Shown: positions 44,338-52,950 of the stretch, one piece after another
How the letters are laid out: the number at the start of each line of letters is the position of its first letter
Position numbering within the stretch: the first letter of the stretch is position 1
Source: JASSUD01 sp031963445
GTDB lineage: Bacteria; Pseudomonadota; Gammaproteobacteria; Burkholderiales; Burkholderiaceae
DNA: 64,000 bases
Reading direction: 5' to 3'
Assembly (NCBI GenBank): GCA_031963445.1
Contig: JASSUH010000001.1
Location: forward strand, 744,001 to 808,000
The notes under the pieces: generated by a model
Databases searched by the model: none
Told to the model about the DNA's origin: nothing
The model's input: the letters and a program-made list of their open reading frames with translations, nothing else
Translations under genes and position numbers: made by a program

Positions 44338-44492
44338 GCGCTGCTTAACTTAAGAGTCCGCTCACAGGTTTTAATAGGGTTGTGCCTCAAAGCGAGAATG
44401 TAGTGGGAGATAGATATGCCCAACGATAAAAGAAAAAATTAAAAATCTTTTGATCTCTGTCCTCAAATCTGTTTTTTAATTCCCTGATACGT

Positions 44493-45593
44493 ATGGACCA
44501 CGAACTGTCCGCTTTATTAAAGCCTTTACGAGAACGTATTGATGCACTTGATGTGCAGTTACTTACGCTGCTGAACCAGCGCGCTCAAATGGCGCTCGAA
44601 GTCGGTAAGCTGAAGCACAATTTGGATGCACCTGTGTTTCAGCCTGAGCGAGAACTGCAAGTGATTGCGCGTCTGCAAGAACTCAGTCAAGGCCCTTTGC
44701 ATGATGGGCATATTGCGGCTATTTGGCGCCAAATTATGGCGGCCAGTCGTGCCCTTGAAAAAAAACCGACGGTAGCTTTTCTTGGTCCTGCTGGCACCTA
44801 TAGCGAACAAGCGCTGTATGCTTATTTTGGCGATGCGGTGCAGGGTGCGCCTTGCTTATCTATTGATGAAGTTTTTCGTTTAGTCGAAGCGAAAGCTTTT
44901 GATTTTGGGATTGTCCCACTTGAGAATTCAACTGAAGGAGCGGTCTCGCGCACGCTTGATTTATTGTTGCAAACACCACTGATGATTAGCGGTGAGGTCT
45001 CATTACCCATTTCGCATAACTTATTGACTGCTACGGGCAGCGTACAGGGTGTGTCACGTATTTGTGCTCACTCGCAAGCGCTCGCGCAGTGTCAGCACTG
45101 GCTCTCTTTGCATCTACCCCATCTCGCTCGTGAAGCCGTGGCGAGTAATGCGCAAGCTGCACAAATGGCAGCTCAAGATCCAAGCATTGCAGCGATTGGC
45201 AGCGAGCGTGCGGCAAGTTGCTACGATCTGAAAATTATGCATGCAAAAATTCAGGATGAACCGCATAACCGCACGCGCTTTGTGGTGCTTGGCGGGTCTT
45301 TGCCTGAGGCTAGCGGGCATGATCGAACCTCGCTTATTTTGTCAATCGAAAATAAAGCAGGCGGGGTCTATCGCATGTTAGAGCCTTTCGCTCGTCACCA
45401 AGTGTCAATGACACGTCTTGAATCACGCCCAGCTAAAAGCGGTGCTTGGGAATATTATTTTTATATTGATGTAGCGGGGCATCGCACTGATGCGCCGGTA
45501 GCCTCAGCGCTTGCAGAACTTGAGCAGGATGCTGTGTTTATCAAAATTCTTGGCTCTTATCCATGTGCTCAAGTGCCACAAATACACGGGTGA
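44493..45593 (+). CDS. pheA: Bifunctional chorismate mutase/prephenate dehydratase
   Basis: Converts chorismate to phenylpyruvate for phenylalanine. Residues 1-90 are an AroQ chorismate mutase (LRERIDALDVQLLTLLNQRA). The dehydratase follows from about 93 (VAFLGPAGTYSEQAL, VPLENSTEGAVSRTLD, NRTRFVVLG). An ACT domain closes the protein with ESRP, the phenylalanine-binding feedback site. In Burkholderia hisC follows; here tyrA begins 12 bases later. Confidence 0.96.
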   Translation: MDHELSALLKPLRERIDALDVQLLTLLNQRAQMALEVGKLKHNLDAPVFQPERELQVIARLQELSQGPLHDGHIAAIWRQIMAASRALEKKPTVAFLGPAGTYSEQALYAYFGDAVQGAPCLSIDEVFRLVEAKAFDFGIVPLENSTEGAVSRTLDLLLQTPLMISGEVSLPISHNLLTATGSVQGVSRICAHSQALAQCQHWLSLHLPHLAREAVASNAQAAQMAAQDPSIAAIGSERAASCYDLKIMHAKIQDEPHNRTRFVVLGGSLPEASGHDRTSLILSIENKAGGVYRMLEPFARHQVSMTRLESRPAKSGAWEYYFYIDVAGHRTDAPVASALAELEQDAVFIKILGSYPCAQVPQIHG

Positions 45594-45605
45594 AGCGGGG
45601 ATAGT

Positions 45606-46541
45606 GTGGCAGAGTTTACCTTTCACAAACTGGTTATTTTTGGCGTCGGATTAATTGGCGGCTCGCTTGCGCTGGCTTTGCGGCGTGCGCACGCTCAAGG
45701 ATTGATCGTTGGGGTTGAGCGCACCTTTACCACGGCTGCACGCGCAGTGGATTTAGGTGTGATCGACCAAGCTGTGGCACTGCACGATGATGCTGGCTTA
45801 GCCCAGGCGCTAGCTGGGGCGGATTTAGTCGTATTGGCCGCGCCATTAAGCCAAACCTATGGCTTATTAGCGCGTTTAGCACCGCATCTTGAAGCACATA
45901 CGCTCGTGACCGATACGGGTAGTGCAAAGGTCAGTGTTATCGCTGCCGCGAAAGCTGCATTGCAAGACAAAATCGGGCAATTTATTCCAGCTCACCCGAT
46001 TGCTGGGCGTGCGTTAAGCGGGGTAGAGGCAGCCCTGGCAGATCTCTATGTCGATCATAAGGCGGTGCTATGCGCACTACCTGAAAATACGCCAACGGCA
46101 GTGCAACGCATTGCAGATATGTGGCGTGCTACAGGCGCTACTCCCTATTCGATGGAAGCTGAGCAACACGATGCCATTTTTGCATCGGTGAGTCATTTAC
46201 CGCATATATTGGCTTTTGCGTTGATCGAACAATTGTTGCGATCGGGAAATATTGACCTCAAATTAGCGTTTGCAGGCAGTGGCTTTCGAGATTTCACACG
46301 TATTGCGGCGTCTAATGCCGAAATGTGGCGCGATATCTGTGCTGCCAATCGCAATGCGCTATTAACCGAACTAGATGCTTATCTAGGCGTGCTGAATAAT
46401 GTGCGCACGGCTCTTGAGGCGGAAGAGGGTGCAACTTTAGAAAGCCTCTTCGCGCGCGCGAGCACCAAACGCTTACAGTGGCAGATGGGTAATCAACAAC
46501 CTCTATCTGAGTCTTGTGAGAAACCTTGTATAGGCTCTTAG
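45606..46541 (+). CDS. tyrA: Prephenate dehydrogenase
   Basis: Oxidises prephenate to hydroxyphenylpyruvate for tyrosine. The 311-residue product starts at GTG 45606 and has the dinucleotide site GVGLIGGSLALAL, TDTGSAKVSV, the catalytic His region FIPAHPIAGR and FASVSHLPHILAFAL. It follows pheA closely, so the two branch enzymes are cotranscribed. The 3' end carries family A-like remnants (GGCTCTTAGAAAGAGCGTG) after the stop. Confidence 0.94.
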   Translation: MAEFTFHKLVIFGVGLIGGSLALALRRAHAQGLIVGVERTFTTAARAVDLGVIDQAVALHDDAGLAQALAGADLVVLAAPLSQTYGLLARLAPHLEAHTLVTDTGSAKVSVIAAAKAALQDKIGQFIPAHPIAGRALSGVEAALADLYVDHKAVLCALPENTPTAVQRIADMWRATGATPYSMEAEQHDAIFASVSHLPHILAFALIEQLLRSGNIDLKLAFAGSGFRDFTRIAASNAEMWRDICAANRNALLTELDAYLGVLNNVRTALEAEEGATLESLFARASTKRLQWQMGNQQPLSESCEKPCIGS

Positions 46542-46624
46542 AAAGAGCGTGAACAAACTCTAAACGACCTTTTAGTCAATCTCTGGACAAACTCCAAAGC
46601 ATTTTTAAAGAATCAAGGATAATT

Positions 46625-47962
46625 ATGAATTGCCTCGAGTTAGGTCCGTACACGCGAGCCTCTGGTGAGGTGCAGCTGCCAGGCTCAAAAAGCATATCTA
46701 ATCGAGTGTTATTGCTGGCCGCGCTAAGTGTGGGTGACACCATTATCGACAATCTCTTGGATTGTGATGATACGCAGGTGATGCTAAAGGCCTTGGAGGC
46801 GTTGGGTGTTTCCATTACGCGCACTGGGCGTTGCTATAAAGTGAAAGGCACGCAAGGCGCATTTCCAGTGAAATCAACCGAGCTTTTCTTAGGTAATGCG
46901 GGTACTGCAATGCGCTCGTTGACAGCTGCGTTGGCGGTGAATCATGGTGCTTATCGACTTAGCGGCGTACCTAGGATGTGCGCTCGACCCATTGACGATT
47001 TAGTTGATGCTTTGAGGCAGGTGGGTGCGTTAATTGATTATTTGGGCGAGGAAGGCTTTCCTCCGCTGGCCATACGGCCAGTACAACTAGCGATACGAGA
47101 GCCGATTAAAGTCCGCGGTGAGATTTCGAGTCAATTTCTAAGTGCACTATTAATGGCTTTGCCACGCATCCCGACAGTGCATGGCGATGCGGTAATTATT
47201 GATGTGGTAGGCGAGTTGATCTCGCGCCCCTATGTCGAGATGACGCTACGGCTAATGGCGAGCTTTGGGGTTGTGGCAAGCCATGATAAGGCGCAGCGAT
47301 TTATCTTGCCGGCACACCGGCAATACCACTCTCCTGGCTATATCAGTGTAGAAGGGGATGCCTCATCAGCTTCGTACTTCCTTGCCGCAGGCGTACTCGG
47401 AGGCGGTCCTGTGCGGGTTAAAGGAGTGGGGCACTCGAGCATGCAAGGTGATGTGCAGTTTGCTCAAGCATTGTCTCAAATGGGGGCACAAATCAGGCAA
47501 GACGAAGATTGGATTGAAGCCAGCGCCCCTCCCGCTTTAAATACGGCAAATAGCTCATCTGCGCAATCATTGCGCCGACTTATGCCTCTTGATATGGATT
47601 GCAACCATATTCCTGATGCCGCGATGACTCTCGCTATTGCAGCTTTATTTGCTAAAGGGACGACTACCTTGCGTAATATCGCTAGCTGGCGCGTGAAAGA
47701 AACTGACCGCATTGAAGCCATGGCCACTGAGCTGCGCAAACTTGGCGCAAAGGTTGAAACGGGCGCAGACTTTATACGGATTACGCCGCCAGCCAAGTTG
47801 ACCTCGCATGTGATGATTAATACCTATGATGATCACCGCATGGCGATGTGCTTTTCGCTGGTTAGTTTGGCAGGAGTGCCCATTACGATTAATGAGCCAG
47901 AATGCGTGAGCAAAACTTTCCCCACTTATTTTGAACATTTTTGCCGGATAGTTCGTCCATGA
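46625..47962 (+). CDS. aroA: 3-phosphoshikimate 1-carboxyvinyltransferase (EPSP synthase)
   Basis: Sixth step of the shikimate pathway, using phosphoenolpyruvate. The 445-residue product is class I: LPGSKSISNRVLLLAAL, LGNAGTAMRSLTAAL near 90, RxxR in PRMCARPIDDL, and KETDRIEAMATELRKLG. The stop codon overlaps the cmk start (ATGA), giving tight coupling. AAGGATAATT lies before ATG 46625. Confidence 0.97.
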   Translation: MNCLELGPYTRASGEVQLPGSKSISNRVLLLAALSVGDTIIDNLLDCDDTQVMLKALEALGVSITRTGRCYKVKGTQGAFPVKSTELFLGNAGTAMRSLTAALAVNHGAYRLSGVPRMCARPIDDLVDALRQVGALIDYLGEEGFPPLAIRPVQLAIREPIKVRGEISSQFLSALLMALPRIPTVHGDAVIIDVVGELISRPYVEMTLRLMASFGVVASHDKAQRFILPAHRQYHSPGYISVEGDASSASYFLAAGVLGGGPVRVKGVGHSSMQGDVQFAQALSQMGAQIRQDEDWIEASAPPALNTANSSSAQSLRRLMPLDMDCNHIPDAAMTLAIAALFAKGTTTLRNIASWRVKETDRIEAMATELRKLGAKVETGADFIRITPPAKLTSHVMINTYDDHRMAMCFSLVSLAGVPITINEPECVSKTFPTYFEHFCRIVRP

Positions 47963-48699
47963 CAAAAATTCGTCAGCATGCCAAATCGCACCATCTCGTG
48001 CATGTACCGGTTATTACTATTGATGGGCCAACCGCGTCGGGTAAAGGAACCGTTGCGCAACGCGTTGCCACGGCGTTTGGTTTCCATTATTTGGATAGTG
48101 GTGCGTTATATCGCTTAACTGCATTGGCCAGCCTGCGCCACCAAGTAGAGGCAGGCAATGTTGAGGCGCTGGTGCAGCTGGTGGGCGAGCTTGATATTGT
48201 TTTTAAAGAAGGCTGCATTAAGCTTGATGGCGTTGATGTCGTACATCAAATTCGTGCTGAAGAGGTCGGCCTGCGGGCTTCCGAAATCGCTGTTTATGAA
48301 CCTGTGAGGGCCGCGCTAACGGCACGCCAGCGCGCTTTCCGAACGGCGCCCGGTTTGGTGGCAGATGGACGTGATATGGGCACGGTGATTTTCCCTGATG
48401 CTGATCTCAAAGTTTTCCTGTCAGCCAGCGTGCAAACACGCGCACAAAGACGGTATAAACAATTGATAGAAAAAGGTTTTTCTGCTAGCATGGGCGCCCT
48501 TTTGCAAGATCTAGAAGCGCGTGATGCGCGCGATAGTGGGCGATCCATTGCTCCGCTTAGAGCTGCGCAGGGGGCAAAAATGCTAGATACCTCTGACCTT
48601 TGTATCGATGAATCGGTAGCGGTAGTGATGCAATGGTTTAAAGAGCTAGCTGAGCATCAAACTAAGGAAACGTTGAATAAAAGCGAACTTGTTCGATAA
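47959..48699 (+). CDS. cmk: Cytidylate kinase
   Basis: Phosphorylates CMP and dCMP. The 246-residue product from ATG 47959 has the P-loop IDGPTASGKGTVAQ near 20-33, YLDSGALYRL, the substrate Arg in DGRDMGTVIFPDADLKVFL and the lid RDARDSGRSIAPL. It overlaps aroA by four bases and precedes rpsA, the widespread cmk-rpsA order. Confidence 0.96.
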   Translation: MTKIRQHAKSHHLVHVPVITIDGPTASGKGTVAQRVATAFGFHYLDSGALYRLTALASLRHQVEAGNVEALVQLVGELDIVFKEGCIKLDGVDVVHQIRAEEVGLRASEIAVYEPVRAALTARQRAFRTAPGLVADGRDMGTVIFPDADLKVFLSASVQTRAQRRYKQLIEKGFSASMGALLQDLEARDARDSGRSIAPLRAAQGAKMLDTSDLCIDESVAVVMQWFKELAEHQTKETLNKSELVR

Positions 48700-48878
48700 G
48701 TGGCCTGAAGCCGCTTTTGGTTTATTCAGCATTTTTTAATTAGGGTTCTACAGGTGGTTATAAACTACTCGTGGAAAATTTTTTAATCTTTTAACTTTGT
48801 CAGCGCTGCATTTTTTATTCTAATTTTTATTAGAAGCTTTGCAGAATCTAAAGCGGCGCAACATATCTATCTACTTTC

Positions 48879-50579
48879 ATGTCTGATCTAGAACTTTCAG
48901 CTCCTCCTTCCGAGTCCTTCGAGACTTTACTTAAAGAATTCCTCTCTCGTCAGAACATGCGCGTTGGCGAGGTTATCTCTGCCGAAGTCGTACGTATTGA
49001 TCACAATTTCGTCATCGTTGATGCTGGCCTAAAATCTGAAGCCTATATTCCGCATGAAGAATTTTTGAATGATCAGGGCGAAATTGAGGTCGAAGCAGGC
49101 GATTTCGTTTCCGTCGCGATCGACGCGCTAGAAAATGGCCGTGGTGATACGGTACTTTCGCGCGATAAAGCAAAACGCATTGCTTCATGGTTAGCACTTG
49201 AAAAAGCACTTGATAATAATGAACTAGTGACCGGTACGATCACAGGTAAAGTCAAGGGCGGTATGACCGTGATGGTCAATGGTATTCGTGCCTTCTTGCC
49301 AGGTTCGCTGATTGATGCGCATCCGGTCAGCAAAGACATGAATCAGTTGCAATCACAATACGAAGGCAAAACGCTTGAGTTCCGCGTGATTAAGCTGGAT
49401 CGCAAACGTAACAACGTTGTGTTGTCACGTCGTGCAGTGATCGAAGCCGCGCAAAGCGAAGAGCGCGCGAAGATGTTGGAGACCTTGGAAGAAGGTTCAA
49501 TTGTCAAAGGCGTGGTTAAAAACATTACCAACTACGGCGCATTCGTCAGATTGGATGGCGGTGTTATCGACGGTCTATTGCACATTACTGATATCGCATG
49601 GCGTCGTGTTCAACATCCAAGCGAAGTGCTGACTGTTGGTCAAGAAGTAACTGCGAAGATCTTGAAGTTCGACAAAGAGAAGAAACGCGTATCGTTAGGT
49701 TTAAAACAACTTGGCGAAGATCCTTGGCAAGGTATTGCCCGTCGTTACCCAGCAGGCACTCGCTTGTTCGGTAAAGTGACCAATATTACTGATTACGGCT
49801 CCTTTGTTGAAATCGAAGCTGATTCAGGTATTGAAGGGTTGGTCCATGCATCTGAAATGGATTGGACCAATAAGAACGTAGTGCCAAACAAAGTTGCACA
49901 AGTGGGTGATGAAGTTGAAGTGATGGTGCTTGAAATTGACGAGCAACGTCGTCGTATCAGCCTTGGTATGAAGCAGTGCAAAGACAATCCATGGGAAGAG
50001 TTCAATCGCAACTTCACCAAAGGCGATAAGCTCGGCGGTACGATCAAATCGATTACCGATTTCGGTTTATTCCTTGGCTTGCCAGGCGATATCGATGGCC
50101 TGATTTACTTCTCTGATCTTTCTTGGAACGAGCCTGGCGAAGAAGCTGTGCGCAAATACAAAAAAGGCGAGCAGGTTGAAGCAGTTGTGCTTAGCATCGA
50201 TGTTGAGAAAGAGCGGATTTCGTTGGGTATCAAACAACTTGATGGCGATCCATTTAATCACTTCATCGGCATGCATGAAAAAGGCACAAAGGTAGAAGGC
50301 ACGGTTAAATCTGTTGAGCAGAAAGGCGCTGTTATCGAGTTAGCACCTGAAGTAGAAGGTTACTTGAAAGTTTCAGAAATTTCGCATGAGCGTGTAGAAG
50401 ATGCGCGCAATGTGCTGAAAGAAGGCGAAAAACTCACGCTAATGGTTGCCAACGTTGATCAAAAGGCGCGCCGTATTTATCTTTCGATTAAAGAAGCGCA
50501 AGCTCAGGCTGCTACACAAGCAGAGAGAAACGGCACAACTGATTTCGGTGCATTGTTGAAAGCTGAACTTAATAAGTAA
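48879..50579 (+). CDS. rpsA: 30S ribosomal protein S1
   Basis: S1 brings mRNA to the ribosome. The 566-residue product has six S1 repeats, visible as NITNYGAFVRLDGGVIDGLLH, NITDYGSFVEIEADSGIEGLVH and SITDFGLFLGLPGDIDGLIY-like units (each split from RISLGxKQ-type ends). Length and repeat number match proteobacterial S1. It is followed by a strong terminator, separating it from ihfB. Confidence 0.97.
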   Translation: MSDLELSAPPSESFETLLKEFLSRQNMRVGEVISAEVVRIDHNFVIVDAGLKSEAYIPHEEFLNDQGEIEVEAGDFVSVAIDALENGRGDTVLSRDKAKRIASWLALEKALDNNELVTGTITGKVKGGMTVMVNGIRAFLPGSLIDAHPVSKDMNQLQSQYEGKTLEFRVIKLDRKRNNVVLSRRAVIEAAQSEERAKMLETLEEGSIVKGVVKNITNYGAFVRLDGGVIDGLLHITDIAWRRVQHPSEVLTVGQEVTAKILKFDKEKKRVSLGLKQLGEDPWQGIARRYPAGTRLFGKVTNITDYGSFVEIEADSGIEGLVHASEMDWTNKNVVPNKVAQVGDEVEVMVLEIDEQRRRISLGMKQCKDNPWEEFNRNFTKGDKLGGTIKSITDFGLFLGLPGDIDGLIYFSDLSWNEPGEEAVRKYKKGEQVEAVVLSIDVEKERISLGIKQLDGDPFNHFIGMHEKGTKVEGTVKSVEQKGAVIELAPEVEGYLKVSEISHERVEDARNVLKEGEKLTLMVANVDQKARRIYLSIKEAQAQAATQAERNGTTDFGALLKAELNK

Positions 50580-50621
50580 TAAAGTAGTTAACTTAGCTGT
50601 ACGTTTAGTACCTAGGAAAGT

Positions 50622-50655
50622 TTGCATGGCCCTTGGGCCATGCAATTTTTTTTTA
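50622..50655 (+). terminator. Terminator after rpsA
   Basis: TTGCATGGCCC and GGGCCATGCAA arms followed by nine T. Confidence 0.95.
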
Positions 50656-50692
50656 ATGCGTAAAAAGCGGTTGAATCATGACTAAATGCGCC

Positions 50693-50977
50693 ATGACTAA
50701 ATCCGAACTAGTAGCTCAATTAGTCGAGCAGTTTCCGCAATTCTCGCTCAAACATGCAGATGCTGGAGTTAGGGTGATTCTTGATGCGCTGGCCGATGCA
50801 CTTGCTGCAGGCCATCGGATTGAAATTCGTGGCTTTTGTAGCTTTAGTTTAAGGCGCAGAGCGCCACGAGAAGCGCGTAACCCTAAATCTGGTAAAAAAG
50901 TTTACGTACCTGAGAAATACGCGCCCTATTTCAGAGCAGGTAGCAAGTTGCGTAAACAAGTTGGTAGTGAGATTTAA
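50693..50977 (+). CDS. ihfB: Integration host factor beta subunit
   Basis: IHF bends DNA as an alpha/beta dimer. From ATG 50693 the product has 94 residues starting MTKSELVAQL, the normal beginning. A 15-base duplication (ATGACTAAATGCGCC before ATGACTAAATCC) creates a second in-frame start at 50678 that would add MTKCA. The DNA-binding arm RNPKSGKKVYVPEK is intact. The usual RGFGSF is RGFCSF here, a Gly-to-Cys change. Order rpsA-ihfB-lapA is standard. Confidence 0.94.
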   Translation: MTKSELVAQLVEQFPQFSLKHADAGVRVILDALADALAAGHRIEIRGFCSFSLRRRAPREARNPKSGKKVYVPEKYAPYFRAGSKLRKQVGSEI

Positions 50978-50989
50978 GAATCTGTTTTT

Positions 50990-51016
50990 AAGCGCCTGCT
51001 TTAGGCGCTTTTTTTT
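50990..51016 (+). terminator. Terminator after ihfB
   Basis: AAGCGCC-TGCTTTA-GGCGCTT followed by TTTTTT. Confidence 0.93.
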
Positions 51017-51180
51017 CGCCTCTAAGCAAAATTTGATCTTTTAAGCAATTTATAGACAGGTTTTTAGAGCGTTTCCTTTACAATGCAAACGGCGCATCTG
51101 TACGAAGCATTGCATAAACTAGTGGTATGTATGGTTCGTTACCGTTTTTGCAGAACTCATTTCGTAATTGAGCTGATCAC

Positions 51181-51477
51181 ATGAAATTCTTTGTTTGGTT
51201 GCTACGCGCTTTGGTGTTTGTAATTTTCCTTGGCTTAGCACTTACTAACACCCAACAAGTGCAACTTGTCTTAGCAGGTTATGTATGGCAAGCGCCGTTG
51301 ATTTTGATCGGACTAGTTTTTTTTCTGGTTGGTCTACTAGCCGGTTGGTTATTTACATGGCTCTCGGTTGTGCCGCAACAACTTGAAATTGGGCGTCTTA
51401 AGCGCGAGCTGAAACATGCGCAAGAAGCATCATCGGTAAAGGTGGAAGATACTCCCCCTCTACCACCCCTTGCTTAG
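51181..51477 (+). CDS. lapA: Lipopolysaccharide assembly protein LapA (DUF1049)
   Basis: A 98-residue inner-membrane protein with two hydrophobic segments (LLRALVFVIFLGLALTNTQQ and LILIGLVFFLVGLLAGWLF) and a short coiled coil (LEIGRLKRELKHAQEA). LapA works with LapB to control LPS synthesis by way of FtsH and LpxC. It precedes lapB; a truncated family B repeat begins two bases after its stop. Confidence 0.9.
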   Translation: MKFFVWLLRALVFVIFLGLALTNTQQVQLVLAGYVWQAPLILIGLVFFLVGLLAGWLFTWLSVVPQQLEIGRLKRELKHAQEASSVKVEDTPPLPPLA

Positions 51478-51479
51478 TT

Positions 51480-51535
51480 AGAACCTGTTTAGGCTTTCCC
51501 TGGCGCCCTTGCGCGGGCTTGCTGACGCTACACCT
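51480..51535. repeat. Family B repeat, truncated copy 4
   Basis: Only the left arm remains: AGAACCTGTTTAGGCTTTCC then CTGGCGCCCTTGCGC. The mirror arm is missing, so no long hairpin forms between lapA and lapB. Confidence 0.85.
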
Positions 51536-51564
51536 TATCTCCGCATTCTATTTTCTCATCGCAC

Positions 51565-52749
51565 ATGGATTTTGATCTTTGGTGGTTATTCGTTATTCCG
51601 TTGGTATTCGGCCTTGGCTGGATGGCAGCTCGCTTTGACCTGAAATCTTTATTATCAGAAAGCGCACGCTTACCTCGCTCGTATTTTCGTGGCCTTAACT
51701 TTTTGCTCAATGAGCAACCTGATAAGGCAATCGACGCTTTTATTGAAGTTGTCAAACTTGATCCAGAAACGACCGAACTTCATTTTGCCTTAGGTAATTT
51801 GTTTCGCCGACGCGGTGAGACTGAACGCGCTATCCGTGTGCATCAAAATTTACTTAGTCGCGCCGATCTGCCAAGCAATGAGCGGGCCCATGCGTTATAT
51901 GAACTCGGCCAAGATTTTCTTAAAGCTGGCTTGCTTGATCGCGCCGAAACTAACTTCCAAGCCTTAAGTGCTTTGCAAGAGAGTGCTTATGCAAAAGAAG
52001 GGCAAGAATCTTTATTAACGCTGTATGAAATTCAGAAAGACTGGGACCAAGCGCTTACGATAGCGAAGCAGCTTGCAGCGATGGGGGTGCGTTCATATAA
52101 AAAAGAGATTGCACAATTTCATTGCGAACTGGCGCAAGAAGCGTTGCAACGCAAAGAGATAGAGCAAGCGCAACAAGAACTTGAACGTGCACTTAGCGTT
52201 GACCCCACCAATGCACGCGCGATGATTCTGTATGGTGATGTGGCAATGCTTAAGGCGCAGCCAGCTGCCGCAATTGCACAGTGGCAGCAAATTGAAAAGC
52301 AAAATGCCGCCTACTTACCCTTGGTCGCTGACCGCTTAATGACCGCATACGCTGCACTGAATCAGGCATCCATTGGCGCACGCTTGCTGCTTGAATACCT
52401 TGAGCGACACCCATCCAGTGAATTGCTGACGATTGTTTATCAATACGTTGCTAAACATGAAGGGTTAGACGTTGCATATGAATTGGCACGCCGGCAAATG
52501 CAAAAATCACCCAGCCTAACTGGCATGCTGCGCCTACTTGAAGCGCAATTAGCCAATGCTGAAGAGCCAAGATTGAGTGAGCTAAAAGCAATGCATGCGA
52601 TAGTGAGGCAGCGCACCAAAAATTTACACCGCTATGTATGCCAAAATTGCGGCTTTCGCGCCCGGCTTTTTTACTGGCAATGCCCTGGTTGTAATGGCTG
52701 GGAGACTTATGCGGCACGTAGATTTGAACCAGTGGCTAGCGCTTCTTAA
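51565..52749 (+). CDS. lapB: Lipopolysaccharide assembly protein LapB
   Basis: LapB adapts LpxC to FtsH to balance LPS output. The 394-residue product has an N-terminal anchor (WWLFVIPLVFGLGWMAAR), a row of TPR units (LHFALGNLFRRRGETERAI, ALYELGQDFLKAGLLDRAE) and a C-terminal rubredoxin-type knuckle CQNCGFRARLFYWQCPGC. The stop codon overlaps the end of a family B repeat. Confidence 0.95.
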   Translation: MDFDLWWLFVIPLVFGLGWMAARFDLKSLLSESARLPRSYFRGLNFLLNEQPDKAIDAFIEVVKLDPETTELHFALGNLFRRRGETERAIRVHQNLLSRADLPSNERAHALYELGQDFLKAGLLDRAETNFQALSALQESAYAKEGQESLLTLYEIQKDWDQALTIAKQLAAMGVRSYKKEIAQFHCELAQEALQRKEIEQAQQELERALSVDPTNARAMILYGDVAMLKAQPAAAIAQWQQIEKQNAAYLPLVADRLMTAYAALNQASIGARLLLEYLERHPSSELLTIVYQYVAKHEGLDVAYELARRQMQKSPSLTGMLRLLEAQLANAEEPRLSELKAMHAIVRQRTKNLHRYVCQNCGFRARLFYWQCPGCNGWETYAARRFEPVASAS

Positions 52750-52852
52750 GAACTTGTTTAGGCTTTCCCTGGCGCCCTCGCGCTGCCTTGCCGTACTAGT
52801 TGTACTGCCTGCGCCGGCGCAAGGCCACTAGAAAAACCCTAAACAGGTTCTA
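52749..52852. repeat. Family B palindromic repeat, copy 5
   Basis: Outer ends AGAACTTGTTTAGGCTTTCC and CCTAAACAGGTTCT, arms CTGGCGCCCTCGCGCTGCC and GCGCCGGCGCAAGGCCAC. It begins on the last base of the lapB stop codon. Confidence 0.92.
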
Positions 52853-52950
52853 AAAAATCTGCCTTTATTAGGCAATGTGTGAACAAATGATAAAGCTGCA
52901 AGACAAGATCCTGACTCTTGCATTGATTCTGCTTAAAGGATTAAACATAG

